Shown: positions 17,546-26,704, numbered from the stretch's first letter. The stretch: 55,886 nucleotides of DNA from Pseudomonas sp. IPO3778 (GCF_013386825.1 NZ_JACARC010000025.1:1-55886); one strand, 5' to 3'. Program-made: numbers and translations. Notes: generated from the letters alone by a model not told the origin.

Positions 17546-17708
17546 TCGATTCACACCGTCGTTCAGTTCAAGATGAGTGGCAGCCTACCCGACCCGCTGG
17601 CGCACGACGCACGGGCGCAGGTAAAGAATGGGTAAAGCGTGACGGCACGATGGGCCGCCGCGCGGGTCTTTGTTGTATGAACGCCGGAAAAACTTCATGG
17701 AGACGCCT

Positions 17709-18548
17709 GTGAGCATCAGAGACAACCCCGAGGACTACCAGGATCTCAAGCGGGCCGTGGGCTTGCTGGAGTCGCCGTCCCTGACGGCCCGGCTGTCCGG
17801 CATGATCGGCTCCCCCATCGAAAGTGCGGTAAAGGCCTTGCCCGGTGTGGTGTCAAAAAGGATCAATGGCGCCGTGGCGGCCGCGCTGCACGCCTCTGCC
17901 GACGCAGCGCTGAGGAGCCTTGGCAACAGCCCGAAAAAGCCCGCCTCCACCCGATTGCACAAGGCGTATGCCGCGGCCTCGGGCGCTATCGGCGGCGCGT
18001 TCGGGTTTGCCGCGCTGTTTGTCGAATTGCCGATCTCCACCACCATCATGATGCGCTCGGTGGCCGACGTGGCCCGCAGCGAAGGGTTTGACCTGGCAGA
18101 CTTTGCAACCAAGCAGGCGTGCATCGAGGTGTTTGCCATGGGCGGCAACAGCCAGGCCGACGATGCAACGGAAACCGGCTACTACATGACCCGCAGCTTC
18201 ACCACCCAGGCCATGCAACAACTGTCCAAGGAACTGGCGGGAATCGCCGCCAAACAGGGTTCCAAGGCCATCGGCAGCCTGTCGCCGGGGCAAGCCGGGA
18301 AATGGCTGGCGCTACTGATCGACAAAGTCGCCAGCCGTTTTGGCGTGACCATTTCCAGCAAGTTCGCCGCCCAGGCCGTTCCCGTGATGGGCGCCTTTAC
18401 CGGTGCGACCATCAATGCACTGTTCACCCACTTCTATCAGGACATGGCGCGGGGGCACTTCATCGTCAAGCGGCTTGAAGAGAAGTATGGGTTTGAGTCG
18501 ATCAAGCAAGCGTACCTGGCCATCAAGGCCGGGCCTCGGGCGTCTTGA
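17709..18548 (+). CDS. EcsC-family protein
   Basis: A protein of about 279 residues with the EcsC family pattern: an N-terminal helical part (DLKRAVGLLESPSLTARLSG), a glycine-rich hydrophobic centre (GAIGGAFGFAALFVELPISTTIMMRSVADVARSEG) that may enter a membrane, and a conserved C-terminal FYQDMARGHFIVKRLEEKYG. The molecular role of the family is poorly defined. The GTG at 17709 is preferred because GGAG lies six bases upstream; an ATG at 17697 is the alternative. The gene stands alone between two unrelated genes. Confidence 0.75.
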   Translation: MSIRDNPEDYQDLKRAVGLLESPSLTARLSGMIGSPIESAVKALPGVVSKRINGAVAAALHASADAALRSLGNSPKKPASTRLHKAYAAASGAIGGAFGFAALFVELPISTTIMMRSVADVARSEGFDLADFATKQACIEVFAMGGNSQADDATETGYYMTRSFTTQAMQQLSKELAGIAAKQGSKAIGSLSPGQAGKWLALLIDKVASRFGVTISSKFAAQAVPVMGAFTGATINALFTHFYQDMARGHFIVKRLEEKYGFESIKQAYLAIKAGPRAS

Positions 18549-18694
18549 GCGGGCTTCGGTTTTGCCTAAGCACTGCCTCGTGCAAAAGCTGGTTTTGCCG
18601 GAGCTGGGGCAATGTGAAGATGGCTTGATCCCGTGCTCCATGGCCCGCCGCCCTGGGGCCACGCCGCAAGCCACTCCTCATAATGGAACAAGCC

Positions 18695-19486
18695 ATGAAC
18701 CAACAACTGCGTGAAGATTTCGAGCGTGATGGAGCCGTGGTGGTGAGAGGGCTGTTTAAAGACTGGATCGAACCCCTGCGTGAAAGCATGGCGTACAACC
18801 TGTCCCATCCGGGGCCGTTCTTCCGAAACTACACCCCTGACCAGACCACCGGCCGCTTCTTTGGCGACTATTGCAACTGGCCCAATAACCCCGGCTACCG
18901 CTCATTCATTGAGGACGGGCCAGCCGCTGCCATAGCTCGCGCGCTCATGGGCTCTGAACGGGTGCGCATTTTCCATGAGCACGTACTGATCAAGGAAGCC
19001 GGAAACACCAAACCCACGCCCTGGCACCATGACGAACCGTATTACTGCGCAACGGCAGACCAGACCGTCAGCCTCTGGCTGCCCCTGGACCCGGTCGCCC
19101 GGGAAAGCTGCGTTGAATTCGTCGCCGGCTCGCACCAATGGGGGAAACTGTTCCGGCCGCGCAAATTCACCGGGGTGGATTACGACCACACAACGCCCAA
19201 CCTGGAAACCATGCCGGATATCGATGCTAACCGTGACGCCTACCAGATCCTCGGGTGGGACCTGGAGCCAGGTGATGCAATTGCCTTCAACTACCTCACC
19301 GTCCATGGTGCTCCGGGCAACAGCTCCAGCCAGTATTCGCGCCGCGTGATCTCCACCCGCTGGCTGGGCGACAACGCCCGCTACGTGGACCGGGGTGGCG
19401 AGACTTCACCGCCGTTTACCCACCTTATCGGCACACTGCACACGGGCCAGCCGCTGCCGGAAGAGGAGTTTCCGTTCATCCTGTAA
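18695..19486 (+). CDS. Phytanoyl-CoA dioxygenase (PhyH) family Fe(II)/2-oxoglutarate oxygenase
   Basis: A 263-residue cytoplasmic oxygenase. The metal-binding facial triad is visible as the HxD in PWHHDEPYY and the distal His in YLTVHGAPGN, and the 2-oxoglutarate Arg probably lies in the following SRRVISTRW. Substrates of bacterial PhyH proteins vary widely (ectoine, phosphonates, halogenated natural products), and nothing nearby points to one. The ATG at 18695 is chosen over one four codons upstream because it leaves a normal N-terminus. A bidirectional terminator follows. Confidence 0.85.
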   Translation: MNQQLREDFERDGAVVVRGLFKDWIEPLRESMAYNLSHPGPFFRNYTPDQTTGRFFGDYCNWPNNPGYRSFIEDGPAAAIARALMGSERVRIFHEHVLIKEAGNTKPTPWHHDEPYYCATADQTVSLWLPLDPVARESCVEFVAGSHQWGKLFRPRKFTGVDYDHTTPNLETMPDIDANRDAYQILGWDLEPGDAIAFNYLTVHGAPGNSSSQYSRRVISTRWLGDNARYVDRGGETSPPFTHLIGTLHTGQPLPEEEFPFIL

Positions 19487-19534
19487 GCGCTACGGCACAG
19501 ATGACAGGCGGGCTTTCACAAATTCCAGGCAAAA

Positions 19535-19565
19535 AAAAGCCACTCTATTGAGTGGCTTTTTCTTT
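19535..19565. terminator. Bidirectional terminator between the dioxygenase and tRNA-Gly
   Basis: AAAAAGCCACTC-TATT-GAGTGGCTTTTT gives a stem flanked by A-run and T-run. It can terminate the plus-strand dioxygenase and the minus-strand tRNA transcript. Confidence 0.85.
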
Positions 19566-19570
19566 GTGTT

Positions 19571-19646
<76 letters not shown>

Positions 19647-19709
19647 GTCTTGGTGATGCGCATTCTATAGAATCCTCATCACCCGTCAACCCCTTGATTC
19701 AAAAAAGTT

Positions 19710-20270
19710 TTATTTCTTTTCAACCTCGGTGCGCAGATGCGGCCAGGCGGCGCGCAGATATTGCAGCATGGACCACAAGGTCAGGCCCGCAGCGATCAGC
19801 AGCAAGGCGTAGCCCAGGAGCACCCAGAAGGAGAAGTCCGACGGGTTGGCCAGCAGGATCACCAGGGCGAGCATCTGCGCCGCGGTTTTCCATTTGCCCA
19901 TGTTGGACACGGCCACGTGGGCACGGGCGCCGATTTCGGCCATCCATTCCCTCAGGGCCGAGACGACGATCTCGCGACCGATGATCACGGCCGCCGGCAA
20001 GGTCAGCCAGAGGTTGCCATGTTCCTGCACCAGCAGCACCAGGGCTACCGCTACCATCAGTTTGTCGGCGACTGGGTCGAGGAACGCGCCAAACGGCGTG
20101 CTCTGCTCCAGGCGGCGGGCCAGGTAGCCGTCCAGCCAGTCGGTGGCAGCCGCGAAGGCAAACACTGAACTGGATGCCATGTAGCTCCATTCGTACGGCA
20201 GGTAAAACAGCAAAATGAAAATCGGAATGAGCAGGACGCGTAGAACGGTGATCAGATTAGGGATATTCAT
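19710..20270 (-). CDS. pgsA: CDP-diacylglycerol--glycerol-3-phosphate 3-phosphatidyltransferase
   Basis: Makes phosphatidylglycerol phosphate at the inner membrane, the committed step to phosphatidylglycerol and cardiolipin. The 186-residue membrane protein has the CDP-alcohol phosphatidyltransferase motif [27 protein letters not shown], with the Asp pairs that bind metal and CDP-DAG. It lies downstream of uvrC on the same strand, 32 bases away, as in other gamma-proteobacteria. The ATG at 20270 gives the usual MNIPNLIT start; a GTG two codons upstream is possible. Confidence 0.96.
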   Translation of the reverse strand: MNIPNLITVLRVLLIPIFILLFYLPYEWSYMASSSVFAFAAATDWLDGYLARRLEQSTPFGAFLDPVADKLMVAVALVLLVQEHGNLWLTLPAAVIIGREIVVSALREWMAEIGARAHVAVSNMGKWKTAAQMLALVILLANPSDFSFWVLLGYALLLIAAGLTLWSMLQYLRAAWPHLRTEVEKK

Positions 20271-20302
20271 CGGCACAACTGGCTACGAGGTGAGAAGGCA
20301 TT

Positions 20303-22141
20303 CTACTCGCTGTGCAGATTTGCATAAATCAACTCTGCGAGCTTTTTACTGATACCGGGAGCTTTGGCTATTTCTTCGATGCTGGCACGGGACAGCTCCT
20401 GCAAGCCACCAAAATGTTTTAACAAGTCCCGCCGCCGTGTCGGCCCGACCCCTGCCACCCCTTCCAGGGTTGAGGTACGCCGGGTTTTGCCACGCCGGGC
20501 GCGGTGGCCGGTGATGGCGAAACGGTGGGCTTCGTCGCGGATCTGCTGAATCAGGTGCAGCGCCGGCGAGTCGCCCTTCAAGGTGAACTCATGGGCCGCA
20601 TCATTCAAGTACAAGGTTTCAAAACCGGCCTTGCGGGTGGCGCCCTTGGCCACGCCGAGCAGGATCAGGTCGGGCACCGCCAGTTCGTTGAGCACGTCGC
20701 GGGCCATGGACAGCTGGCCTTTGCCACCGTCCACCAGCAGGATGTCCGGCAGCTTGCCCTCGCCGTCCTTCAGTTTGCTGAAGCGGCGGGTCAGGGCCTG
20801 GTGCATGGCGGCGTAGTCATCGCCCGGGGTGACGCCTTCGATGTTGTAACGGCGGTAATCGGACTTGATCGGCCCTTCCGGCCCGAACACCACGCAGGAG
20901 GCCACGGTGGCCTCGCCGCTGGAGTGACTGATGTCGTAGCACTCGAGGCGCTGGGGCGGTTCGTCGAGGTTGAGTACTTCGGCCAAGGCGTCAAACCGCG
21001 CGGCGACGTGCTGGCGGTTGGCCAAGCGTGCGCCCAGGGCCTGTTCGGCATTGGTCACGGCCAGTTGTTGCCAGCGGGCACGGGTGCCGCGTACGCGGTG
21101 GCTGATGTCCAGCTCGCGGCCACGCAGCTCGTGAATCGCCTCGATCAGCGCCGGGAAGTCTTCATGCACCACATTGACGATCAGCTCGCTCGGCAGGTCG
21201 CGCTCGGGGCTGCTGACGTAGTACTGGCCCAGGAACGCCGCCATGACTTCGGCGACCTCCTCTTCTATACCGGTCTGGGGGAAGAAGTTCTTGCTGCCCA
21301 GCACCCGGCCGCCCCGCACGCTGATCAGGTGCACACAGGCGCCGCCCGGGTTGACGAAGGCGGCGATGACGTCGACGTCGCCGGTGCCGCCTTCCATGCT
21401 CTGCTGGTCCTGGACACGGCGCAGCAGGGAAATCTGGTCACGCAGTTCGGCGGCGCGCTCAAAATCCAGGGTGCTGGCCGCTTGCTCCATGGCGCCGGAC
21501 AACTCATCGGCCAGGGCATTGCTGCGGCCTTCGAGGAACATCACCGAGTGGCGTACGTCTTCGGCGTATTCCGCCGGCTCCACCAGGCCCACGCACGGCG
21601 CCTTGCAGCGTTTGATCTGGTACTGCAGGCACGGGCGGTTGCGGTTCTTGTAGAAGCTGTCTTCGCACTGGCGCACGAAAAACGCTTTTTGCAGCAGGCT
21701 CAGGCTTTCGCGGATCGCGCCGGCGCTGGGGTAAGGCCCGAAATACTTGCCCTTCTGCTTCTTGGCGCCGCGATGGATGCTCAGGCGCGGGAAGTCACCG
21801 TCCGAGAGAAACACGTACGGGTAGGACTTATCGTCACGCAGCAGGATGTTGTAGGGCGGCCGCCACTCCTTGATCAGCGTCTGCTCGAGCAGCAGCGCCT
21901 CGGTTTCGTTGGCGGTGATGGTGGTTTCGACCTGGGCGATACGCGCCACCAGCGCCGCCGTCTTCGGCGCCAGGCCCGTCTTGCGGAAGTAACTCGCCAG
22001 GCGGCTCTTCAGGTTCTTGGCTTTACCGACGTAGAGCAGGCGCGCTTCGCTGTCGAACATGCGATACACGCCGGGGCGGCCACTGCAGGTTGCAAGAAAC
22101 GCACTCGGGTCGAACAGGAATTTTATTTCAGGGGCTGTCAT
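20303..22141 (-). CDS. uvrC: UvrABC excinuclease subunit C
   Basis: Makes both incisions in nucleotide excision repair. The 612 residues contain the GIY-YIG nuclease domain at the N-terminus ([21 protein letters not shown]), a Cys-rich stretch ([21 protein letters not shown]), a UVR motif ([24 protein letters not shown]), the RNase H-like endonuclease domain ([14 protein letters not shown]) and a C-terminal helix-hairpin-helix pair ([21 protein letters not shown]). The ATG at 22141 is one base after the gacA stop, so uvrC is cotranscribed with gacA, the classic arrangement. A TTG upstream inside gacA is less likely. Confidence 0.97.
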   Translation of the reverse strand: MTAPEIKFLFDPSAFLATCSGRPGVYRMFDSEARLLYVGKAKNLKSRLASYFRKTGLAPKTAALVARIAQVETTITANETEALLLEQTLIKEWRPPYNILLRDDKSYPYVFLSDGDFPRLSIHRGAKKQKGKYFGPYPSAGAIRESLSLLQKAFFVRQCEDSFYKNRNRPCLQYQIKRCKAPCVGLVEPAEYAEDVRHSVMFLEGRSNALADELSGAMEQAASTLDFERAAELRDQISLLRRVQDQQSMEGGTGDVDVIAAFVNPGGACVHLISVRGGRVLGSKNFFPQTGIEEEVAEVMAAFLGQYYVSSPERDLPSELIVNVVHEDFPALIEAIHELRGRELDISHRVRGTRARWQQLAVTNAEQALGARLANRQHVAARFDALAEVLNLDEPPQRLECYDISHSSGEATVASCVVFGPEGPIKSDYRRYNIEGVTPGDDYAAMHQALTRRFSKLKDGEGKLPDILLVDGGKGQLSMARDVLNELAVPDLILLGVAKGATRKAGFETLYLNDAAHEFTLKGDSPALHLIQQIRDEAHRFAITGHRARRGKTRRTSTLEGVAGVGPTRRRDLLKHFGGLQELSRASIEEIAKAPGISKKLAELIYANLHSE

Positions 22142-22142
22142 T

Positions 22143-22784
22143 TCAGGCGCTGGCGTCAACCATGCCGTGGCGTACCGCCAGCAGGGTCAGTTCAACATCA
22201 CTGCTGATGGAAAGCTTTTCGAAAATCCGATAACGGTAGGTGTTCACGGTTTTCGGCGACAGGCACAGCTTGTCGGAGATCGACTGGACTTTTTGACAGC
22301 CGACAATCATCAAGGCGATCTGGATTTCCCGCTCCGACAGCGCATCGAACGGCGAGTCGCTGGTGGGCTGGAACGACTTGATCGCCAACTGCTGGGCAAT
22401 CTGCGGGCTGATGTAGCGTTGGCCGGCAAATACCAGGCGAATGGCCTGGACCATCTCCGCCAGGCCCGCACCTTTTGTCAGGTAGCCGGCAGCGCCCGCT
22501 TGTAGCAGCCGTGTAGGAAACGGATCTTCCTCACACACGGTGACTACCACGACTTTGATATCCGGATGGCTGCGCAACAACTTGGTCGTGGCGCCAAGAC
22601 CGCCGATCCCGGGCATCTTGACGTCCATCAACACCACATCGGGCTTCAACTCCCGGGCCTTGATCAGGGATTCCTCCCCTGATTCGGCCTGGCCGACTAC
22701 TTGCAGGCCATCGATGTCAGCCAGCATTCGTGTAATGCCTGTACGAACGAGATCATGGTCATCGACTACTAGCACCCTAATCAA
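22143..22784 (-). CDS. gacA: Response regulator GacA
   Basis: Global regulator activated by the GacS kinase, turning on rsm small RNAs that control secondary metabolism, biofilm and secretion. The 213 residues contain a receiver with Asp54 (VLMDVKMPG) and a C-terminal LuxR-type helix-turn-helix ([30 protein letters not shown]). The start is a TTG at 22784 with GAGGTG seven bases upstream, giving the usual [11 protein letters not shown]. uvrC follows after one base. The sequence appears intact, so the Gac system should be functional at this locus. Confidence 0.97.
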   Translation of the reverse strand: MIRVLVVDDHDLVRTGITRMLADIDGLQVVGQAESGEESLIKARELKPDVVLMDVKMPGIGGLGATTKLLRSHPDIKVVVVTVCEEDPFPTRLLQAGAAGYLTKGAGLAEMVQAIRLVFAGQRYISPQIAQQLAIKSFQPTSDSPFDALSEREIQIALMIVGCQKVQSISDKLCLSPKTVNTYRYRIFEKLSISSDVELTLLAVRHGMVDASA

Positions 22785-22935
22785 GCAGACACCTCGCGAT
22801 ATGGTCTTATAGGTTGCTGAACACCTTAGCAAAAAACCAAGGGGCAGACCTAGCTGCAAGCGTCATATATATAGAGTTTCACTGCACAACGGGCCGTCGT
22901 CGAATGGCAGGCGGCTTGATTTCCTGGGTAAAAGG

Positions 22936-23301
22936 TCAGGATTCCTGGGCAGACGACCTGTTTTTCCCATTACTCAGGGTGGAATGCTCGGCCAGGGTAG
23001 AGGTCAATCGATGGATTGCATCCTGGTCTTCCTTGAACATCGCCCGGTAGTTGCCCAGCACTTTCTCTTCGATCTGGCTGAGGTTTTCCAGTTGGGTCGG
23101 CGTGGGAGTGCCGGTCAGCACGTACAGGATATCGACACCTCTCTCGGCGACGCGGGACAGGTAATCTGCCTTGGGCGCACGTCCGCCATTTTCATATTTA
23201 CCTTGTGCGTTCGCCTCTACACCTCCTATTTCACCGAAATTTTTCTGCGACAGACCGAGCCGCTCTCTTTCTTGCCGTAACCGGGAACCGATTCCACTCA
23301 T
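22936..23301 (-). CDS. XRE-family helix-turn-helix regulator, CI-like
   Basis: A 121-residue protein. The N-terminal Cro/CI helix-turn-helix is at about residues 4-60 (GSRLRQERERLGLSQKNFGEIGG, then DYLSRVAERGVDILYVLTG). The C-terminal half is a helical tail with no peptidase motif, so it is not a full-length LexA-like phage repressor. It is divergent from the small DNA-binding protein at 23383 across an 81-bp spacer, as in phage switches, and sits just upstream of gacA. The ATG at 23301 is the conserved MSGIGSRLRQ start. It may be a domesticated prophage or tailocin regulator. Confidence 0.82.
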   Translation of the reverse strand: MSGIGSRLRQERERLGLSQKNFGEIGGVEANAQGKYENGGRAPKADYLSRVAERGVDILYVLTGTPTPTQLENLSQIEEKVLGNYRAMFKEDQDAIHRLTSTLAEHSTLSNGKNRSSAQES

Positions 23302-23351
23302 TTGGATGTATGATCCTGTTTGGCACACCCCAAGAGGTGACACACTCATCT

Positions 23352-23381
23352 CGTTTTAAACAAACTTGAACGGTTTTGAAC
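23352..23381. promoter_or_regulatory. Repeated half-sites in the divergent HTH spacer
   Basis: CGTTTTAAAC (23352-23361) and GGTTTTGAAC (23372-23381) are similar 10-mers exactly 20 bp apart between the divergent HTH genes. The second abuts the start codon at 23383. This fits operators for one or both of the flanking regulators. Confidence 0.35.
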
Positions 23382-23382
23382 T

Positions 23383-23622
23383 ATGCCCGGTATTCGCACT
23401 GCTGCACAAGCCAAAGCCTGGCTGGAACACCAAGGTAAGTCTGTTCAAGCGTTCGCCCGGGAAAACGGCGTGGACCCGGCAACTACTTATCAAGTGCTCG
23501 CGGGGCGCAAAAAGGGACGGCGTGGAGAAGCCCACAAGGTGGCAGTCCTGTTGGGCATGAAGGACGGCATCATTCCAGGTGATGATGAAACCGTGAGGCA
23601 AGATCAGGAAGTGACCTCTTGA
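23383..23622 (+). CDS. Small Cro-like DNA-binding protein
   Basis: A 79-residue protein starting MPGIRTAAQAKAWLEHQGKS. It has a helix-turn-helix-like segment AFARENGVDPATTYQVLAGRKKGRRGEAHKVAVLLG that matches DNA-binding proteins found in Pseudomonas phage and pyocin regions. It is divergent from the CI-like gene at 22936, so the two may form a residual genetic switch. No phage structural genes are near. The exact family name is not certain. Confidence 0.72.
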   Translation: MPGIRTAAQAKAWLEHQGKSVQAFARENGVDPATTYQVLAGRKKGRRGEAHKVAVLLGMKDGIIPGDDETVRQDQEVTS

Positions 23623-23686
23623 GGTCAGTATGCGCTTATTAAAATCGAGTGCCTGTTTTCCTCAAATGGGTTGTACCCCCGCCTGA

Positions 23687-24121
23687 TCATGGGCGGCAAT
23701 CTCGCTCCATGCGCCAGAAGCAATCCTCTGCACCTACGATTTCCAGGCCCTTGCGCTGATAGAGCCGTCGCGCCGGGTTGGTCTTGAAAACGGTCAACCG
23801 TAAAAGACCCAGCCCCTCGGCGCGCGCCTTGTACACCATCTGCTCGATGACCCAGCCACCAGCCCCTTGATGACGAAACGCCTCAAGGATGTGCAATTCG
23901 CGGATATACAGCGCCTTGGGGTCACGACTGAGACTGATAAAGCCCAGCACCTCGTTATCGCGGCAAATCAGCCAGTTCTCCCGACCGGCCCAGGCGGTAT
24001 CGAACCCGGCGTCGGACCACGACAAGTCGTACTGGCGATAATAGTTGCCCATGGCCTGATGGGTCAGGGTTCGGGCGAAGGCCAGGTGTTGGCTGGTTGC
24101 GGCCTGCAATTGAAACGCCAT
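23687..24121 (-). CDS. GNAT-family N-acetyltransferase
   Basis: A 144-residue acetyl-CoA-dependent acyltransferase fold. It has the acetyl-CoA loop in the region AFRHQGAGGWVIEQM (motif RxxGxG/A), the preceding strand LYIRELHI and a C-terminal ARRLYQRKGLEIVG typical of the family. The ATG at 24121 gives MAFQLQAA. It ends 14 bases from the carbon-nitrogen hydrolase gene on the same strand, so the two are probably cotranscribed. The acceptor substrate cannot be deduced. Confidence 0.88.
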   Translation of the reverse strand: MAFQLQAATSQHLAFARTLTHQAMGNYYRQYDLSWSDAGFDTAWAGRENWLICRDNEVLGFISLSRDPKALYIRELHILEAFRHQGAGGWVIEQMVYKARAEGLGLLRLTVFKTNPARRLYQRKGLEIVGAEDCFWRMERDCRP

Positions 24122-24134
24122 GGGCCTGCACTCC

Positions 24135-24887
24135 CTAAATAGCCACCTGTTCCCCGTGCCACTGGCCGCCGGTGTCGCGCCGCGCAATCACCAACGTATC
24201 GCCCACACCCGGGGCTGCTGCGATCAAGCCGCCATCGGCCCCCCATATGGCACTGCGCCCGGCGCAGGTCCAGCCACCGGTGGGGCCGCCGTGATTGGCC
24301 ATCAGCACCACCATCCGGTGCTCGGCGGCGTAGCCCTGGAGCAAGGTGGTGTCTGGCGCATAACCGCCTTCGCTGATCAGCACACCGGCGGCGTAGATAT
24401 TCGCGCCCGCCTCGGCAGCCTGCCGGGGATGGCTGGCGTGGGAGAAATCTGCGCACACCGCCAGGGCGATCCTGTCATCCCCCCATTCGAGGGCCGCCCC
24501 GCCCTGCCCCGCAGTAAACGCCGCTTCTTCGCCAGGATGCAGATGCTGTTTGGTATAGACGGCCATCGAGCCGTCCGGCCCCAGCACCAGCGCGCCGATC
24601 AACACCTCATTCGCCGCCCCTTGGCGAATCGGCATGCCCACCACGGCGGTGATGCGCAGTTCACGCGCCATCTCCCGCAGTGGCGCCAGCACACCATCGT
24701 CCGGCGCAATCGCCAACCCGGCGGCCAGCGACGGCTCATAACCGGTCAGGGACAACTCCGGAAACACCAGCAATTGCACACCGTGCTCCGCCGCACGGCG
24801 CATGAACGCCAGGTGACGATTGATATTGCCGGGCACGTCGCCCACAAGGGAAATGGATTGGGCAGCAGCAATCGTCAGGGCAGTCAT
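24135..24887 (-). CDS. Carbon-nitrogen hydrolase (nitrilase superfamily)
   Basis: A 250-residue amidase-type member of the nitrilase superfamily. The Glu-Lys-Cys catalytic triad is clear: Glu44 in VFPELSLTGYEP, Lys113 in YTKQHLHPGEE and Cys145 in LAVCADFSH. The ATG at 24887 gives MTALTIAAAQ, the normal first strand. It lies upstream of the acetyltransferase gene on the same strand. It is likely an omega-amidase or N-carbamoyl/amide hydrolase; the substrate is unknown. Confidence 0.88.
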   Translation of the reverse strand: MTALTIAAAQSISLVGDVPGNINRHLAFMRRAAEHGVQLLVFPELSLTGYEPSLAAGLAIAPDDGVLAPLREMARELRITAVVGMPIRQGAANEVLIGALVLGPDGSMAVYTKQHLHPGEEAAFTAGQGGAALEWGDDRIALAVCADFSHASHPRQAAEAGANIYAAGVLISEGGYAPDTTLLQGYAAEHRMVVLMANHGGPTGGWTCAGRSAIWGADGGLIAAAPGVGDTLVIARRDTGGQWHGEQVAI

Positions 24888-25032
24888 GGTCGCATCCAGG
24901 CAATCATCGTGAAGTCTGTGCAGCATATCGACACTTGGGTCATAGCCGTAAGTACCCAACCTCAATAGAAATTACTGATTGAATCCTCCCGCTCGCCTCA
25001 GTTAAGCTCCCCCCATCATTTGGAGACATACC

Positions 25033-25167
25033 ATGTTGCAACTCACCCACACTCAGGTTTGCCCTGCTGCCAGCGCCCAGCGCTCGGTCGTGGCTGCCCG
25101 TGTGAGCGGTTTGAGCGCACTGGTCAGCTTTTATTTTGGGTATTGGTTTAGCCACTGGCGCGCCTGA
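25033..25167 (+). CDS. 44-residue aromatic-rich leader peptide upstream of DAHP synthase
   Basis: A short frame with GGAG nine bases before its ATG encodes a peptide whose last third is SFYFGYWFSHWRA: two Tyr, three Phe and two Trp within ten residues. A strong intrinsic terminator (25220-25256) follows 52 bases after its stop, and a DAHP synthase gene lies downstream. This is the arrangement of a transcription attenuator in which ribosome stalling at aromatic codons prevents termination. Partly complementary segments at 25156, 25178 and 25195 could form alternative stems. It could instead be a small membrane protein gene in its own right. The control role is inferred from layout. Confidence 0.55.
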   Translation: MLQLTHTQVCPAASAQRSVVAARVSGLSALVSFYFGYWFSHWRA

Positions 25168-25219
25168 TACCTGAAATCGGCGCCCACTACTCAAGGGGTC
25201 GCCTACCAGAGAAATCTAA

Positions 25220-25256
25220 CCCCCGGTCGGCTCCCCGACCGGGGGTTTTGTTTTTT
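25220..25256 (+). terminator. Strong intrinsic terminator / attenuator upstream of DAHP synthase
   Basis: An 11-bp perfect stem (25220-25230 with 25235-25245) and a 4-base loop are followed by TTTTGTTTTTT. It lies between the aromatic-rich short frame and DAHP synthase, so it either ends the small gene or acts as an attenuator. Confidence 0.9.
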
Positions 25257-25305
25257 CAGCCCTTATTATTTTTGCCACACACCGAACACTTAAAGGACTC
25301 ACGAC

Positions 25306-25458
25306 ATGAACTACGCCACTTATTACCGCTACGACACCTCCACCGCCTGGCGATTTAGCAAGCCCCGTTCGGGACAGCCTGCCGCCTCCGATCGGTCACC
25401 TATTGGTGGCAAGCCAACACACGTAGCCAATACGGCCAATTGTCGAACACCCCAGTAG
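25306..25458 (+). CDS. Second short aromatic-rich reading frame before DAHP synthase
   Basis: A 50-codon frame starting MNYATYYRYDTSTAWRF has four Tyr in its first nine residues and then Trp and Phe. The rest is low-complexity and unlike a folded protein. An AAAGGA motif lies about 10 bases before the ATG. It ends 47 bases before the DAHP synthase ATG. GGCAAGC at 25408-25414 can pair with GCTTGCC at 25486-25492, which abuts the AGGA ribosome site of the synthase, so translation here might control access to that site. It may be a Tyr-sensing leader; no family is recognised. Confidence 0.45.
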   Translation: MNYATYYRYDTSTAWRFSKPRSGQPAASDRSPIGGKPTHVANTANCRTPQ

Positions 25459-25505
25459 GGCCGAGCGTGCGGGAACCGCCCGCCGCTTGCCCAGGAAGCC
25501 CGAAT

Positions 25506-26588
25506 ATGAACTCTTCGATCGCCGCTCTGCCTGTTTCTACCCTGTCCTGCGCCAATGAAGCGCTGACCCAGCGTTTGCCCAGTTCCCTGGAGCTCAAGCA
25601 CCAACTGCCCCTGAGCCCGTTCCTCAACGAACAGATCCACGCCCATCGCCAAGCCGTGCGCGCCATCCTCAAGGGCGAAGATTCACGCCTGCTGGTGATC
25701 GTCGGCCCGTGCTCGATCCACGACCCGGAATCGGCCATGGAATACGCCCGCAACCTGAAAAAACTGGCCCATGAAGTCAGTGACCAGATGCTGCTGGTGA
25801 TCCGCGCCTACGTCGAAAAACCCCGCACCACCATCGGCTGGAAAGGCCTGGCCTACGACCCGCACCTGGACGGCAGCGACGACATGGCCGCCGGCCTGAC
25901 CCTGTCCCGGGAACTGATGCGCGAAATGCTGCGCCTGGGCTTGCCGGTCGCCACCGAATTGCTGCAACCGATGGCTGCCGGCTACTTCGATGACCTGCTG
26001 AGCTGGGTCGCCATTGGCGCGCGCACCACCGAATCGCAGATCCACCGCGAAATGGCCAGCGGCCTCGGCATGCCCGTGGGCTTCAAGAACGGCACCGACG
26101 GCGGTGTGGCCATCGCCTGTGACGCCATGCGCTCCGCCGCTCACCCGCACCGCCACTTCGGCGTCGACAGCCAGGGGCATCCGGCAATCATTCAGACACC
26201 GGGTAACCCCGACACCCACCTGGTGTTGCGCGGCGGCCACCGTGGGCCGAACTACAATCGCCAGAGCGTGGCCCAGGTTCACGCCGACCTGGCCAAGAGC
26301 AAAGTGGCACCGCGGATCATGGTCGATTGCAGCCACGCCAACAGCGGCAAAGACCCGCTGCGCCAACCGGCGGTGTTCAACGATGTGCTGGAGCAGCGCC
26401 TGCAGGGCGACACGTCGCTGATCGGCATGATGATCGAAAGCCACCTGTTCGAAGGCTGCCAGCCTTTGAGCCCGTCGATGAAATACGGCGTGTCGATCAC
26501 CGACGGCTGCCTGGGCTGGGACGGCACCGAGCAGTTGCTGCGCAGTGCGGCCGAGCGGTTGCGGGCGCACAATCCCGGCGGACAATGA
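25506..26588 (+). CDS. 3-deoxy-7-phosphoheptulonate (DAHP) synthase, class I
   Basis: Condenses phosphoenolpyruvate and erythrose 4-phosphate, the first step of the shikimate pathway to Phe, Tyr and Trp. The 360-residue AroF/G/H-type enzyme has LLVIVGPCSIHD, RAYVEKPRTTIGWKGL, ATELLQP, GARTTESQ, GFKNGTDG, LRGGHRGPNY and MVDCSHANSGKD, which carry the substrate- and metal-binding residues. The ATG at 25506 follows AGGA; an upstream TTG would run through the leader frame and is rejected. Two aromatic-rich short frames and a terminator precede it, suggesting attenuation by aromatic amino acids. Which amino acid inhibits the enzyme cannot be read from sequence. Confidence 0.94.
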   Translation: MNSSIAALPVSTLSCANEALTQRLPSSLELKHQLPLSPFLNEQIHAHRQAVRAILKGEDSRLLVIVGPCSIHDPESAMEYARNLKKLAHEVSDQMLLVIRAYVEKPRTTIGWKGLAYDPHLDGSDDMAAGLTLSRELMREMLRLGLPVATELLQPMAAGYFDDLLSWVAIGARTTESQIHREMASGLGMPVGFKNGTDGGVAIACDAMRSAAHPHRHFGVDSQGHPAIIQTPGNPDTHLVLRGGHRGPNYNRQSVAQVHADLAKSKVAPRIMVDCSHANSGKDPLRQPAVFNDVLEQRLQGDTSLIGMMIESHLFEGCQPLSPSMKYGVSITDGCLGWDGTEQLLRSAAERLRAHNPGGQ

Positions 26589-26594
26589 AGATCA

Positions 26595-26691
26595 AATGTG
26601 GGAGCTGGCTTGCCTGCGATAGCGGTGTATCAGTTACCTAATAGGCTGACTGATGCACCGCCATCGCGGGCAAGCCCGGCTCCCACAGTGG
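26595..26691. repeat. REP-type inverted repeat element
   Basis: TGTGGGAGCTGGCTTGCCTGCGAT is mirrored by ATCGCGGGCAAGCCCGGCTCCCACA with about 40 bases between the arms. It lies between the convergent DAHP synthase and quinone reductase genes. Confidence 0.85.
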
Positions 26692-26704
26692 ATCTTCACT
26701 GAGT

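Noticed and set aside
20504..22207. A long plus-strand frame across uvrC
   Set aside because: It is an antisense shadow of uvrC in high-G+C DNA with no family signature and no ribosome site.
25440..25505. A TTG start adding 22 residues to DAHP synthase
   Set aside because: It overlaps the leader frame, has no ribosome site, and the added residues are unlike the family N-terminus.
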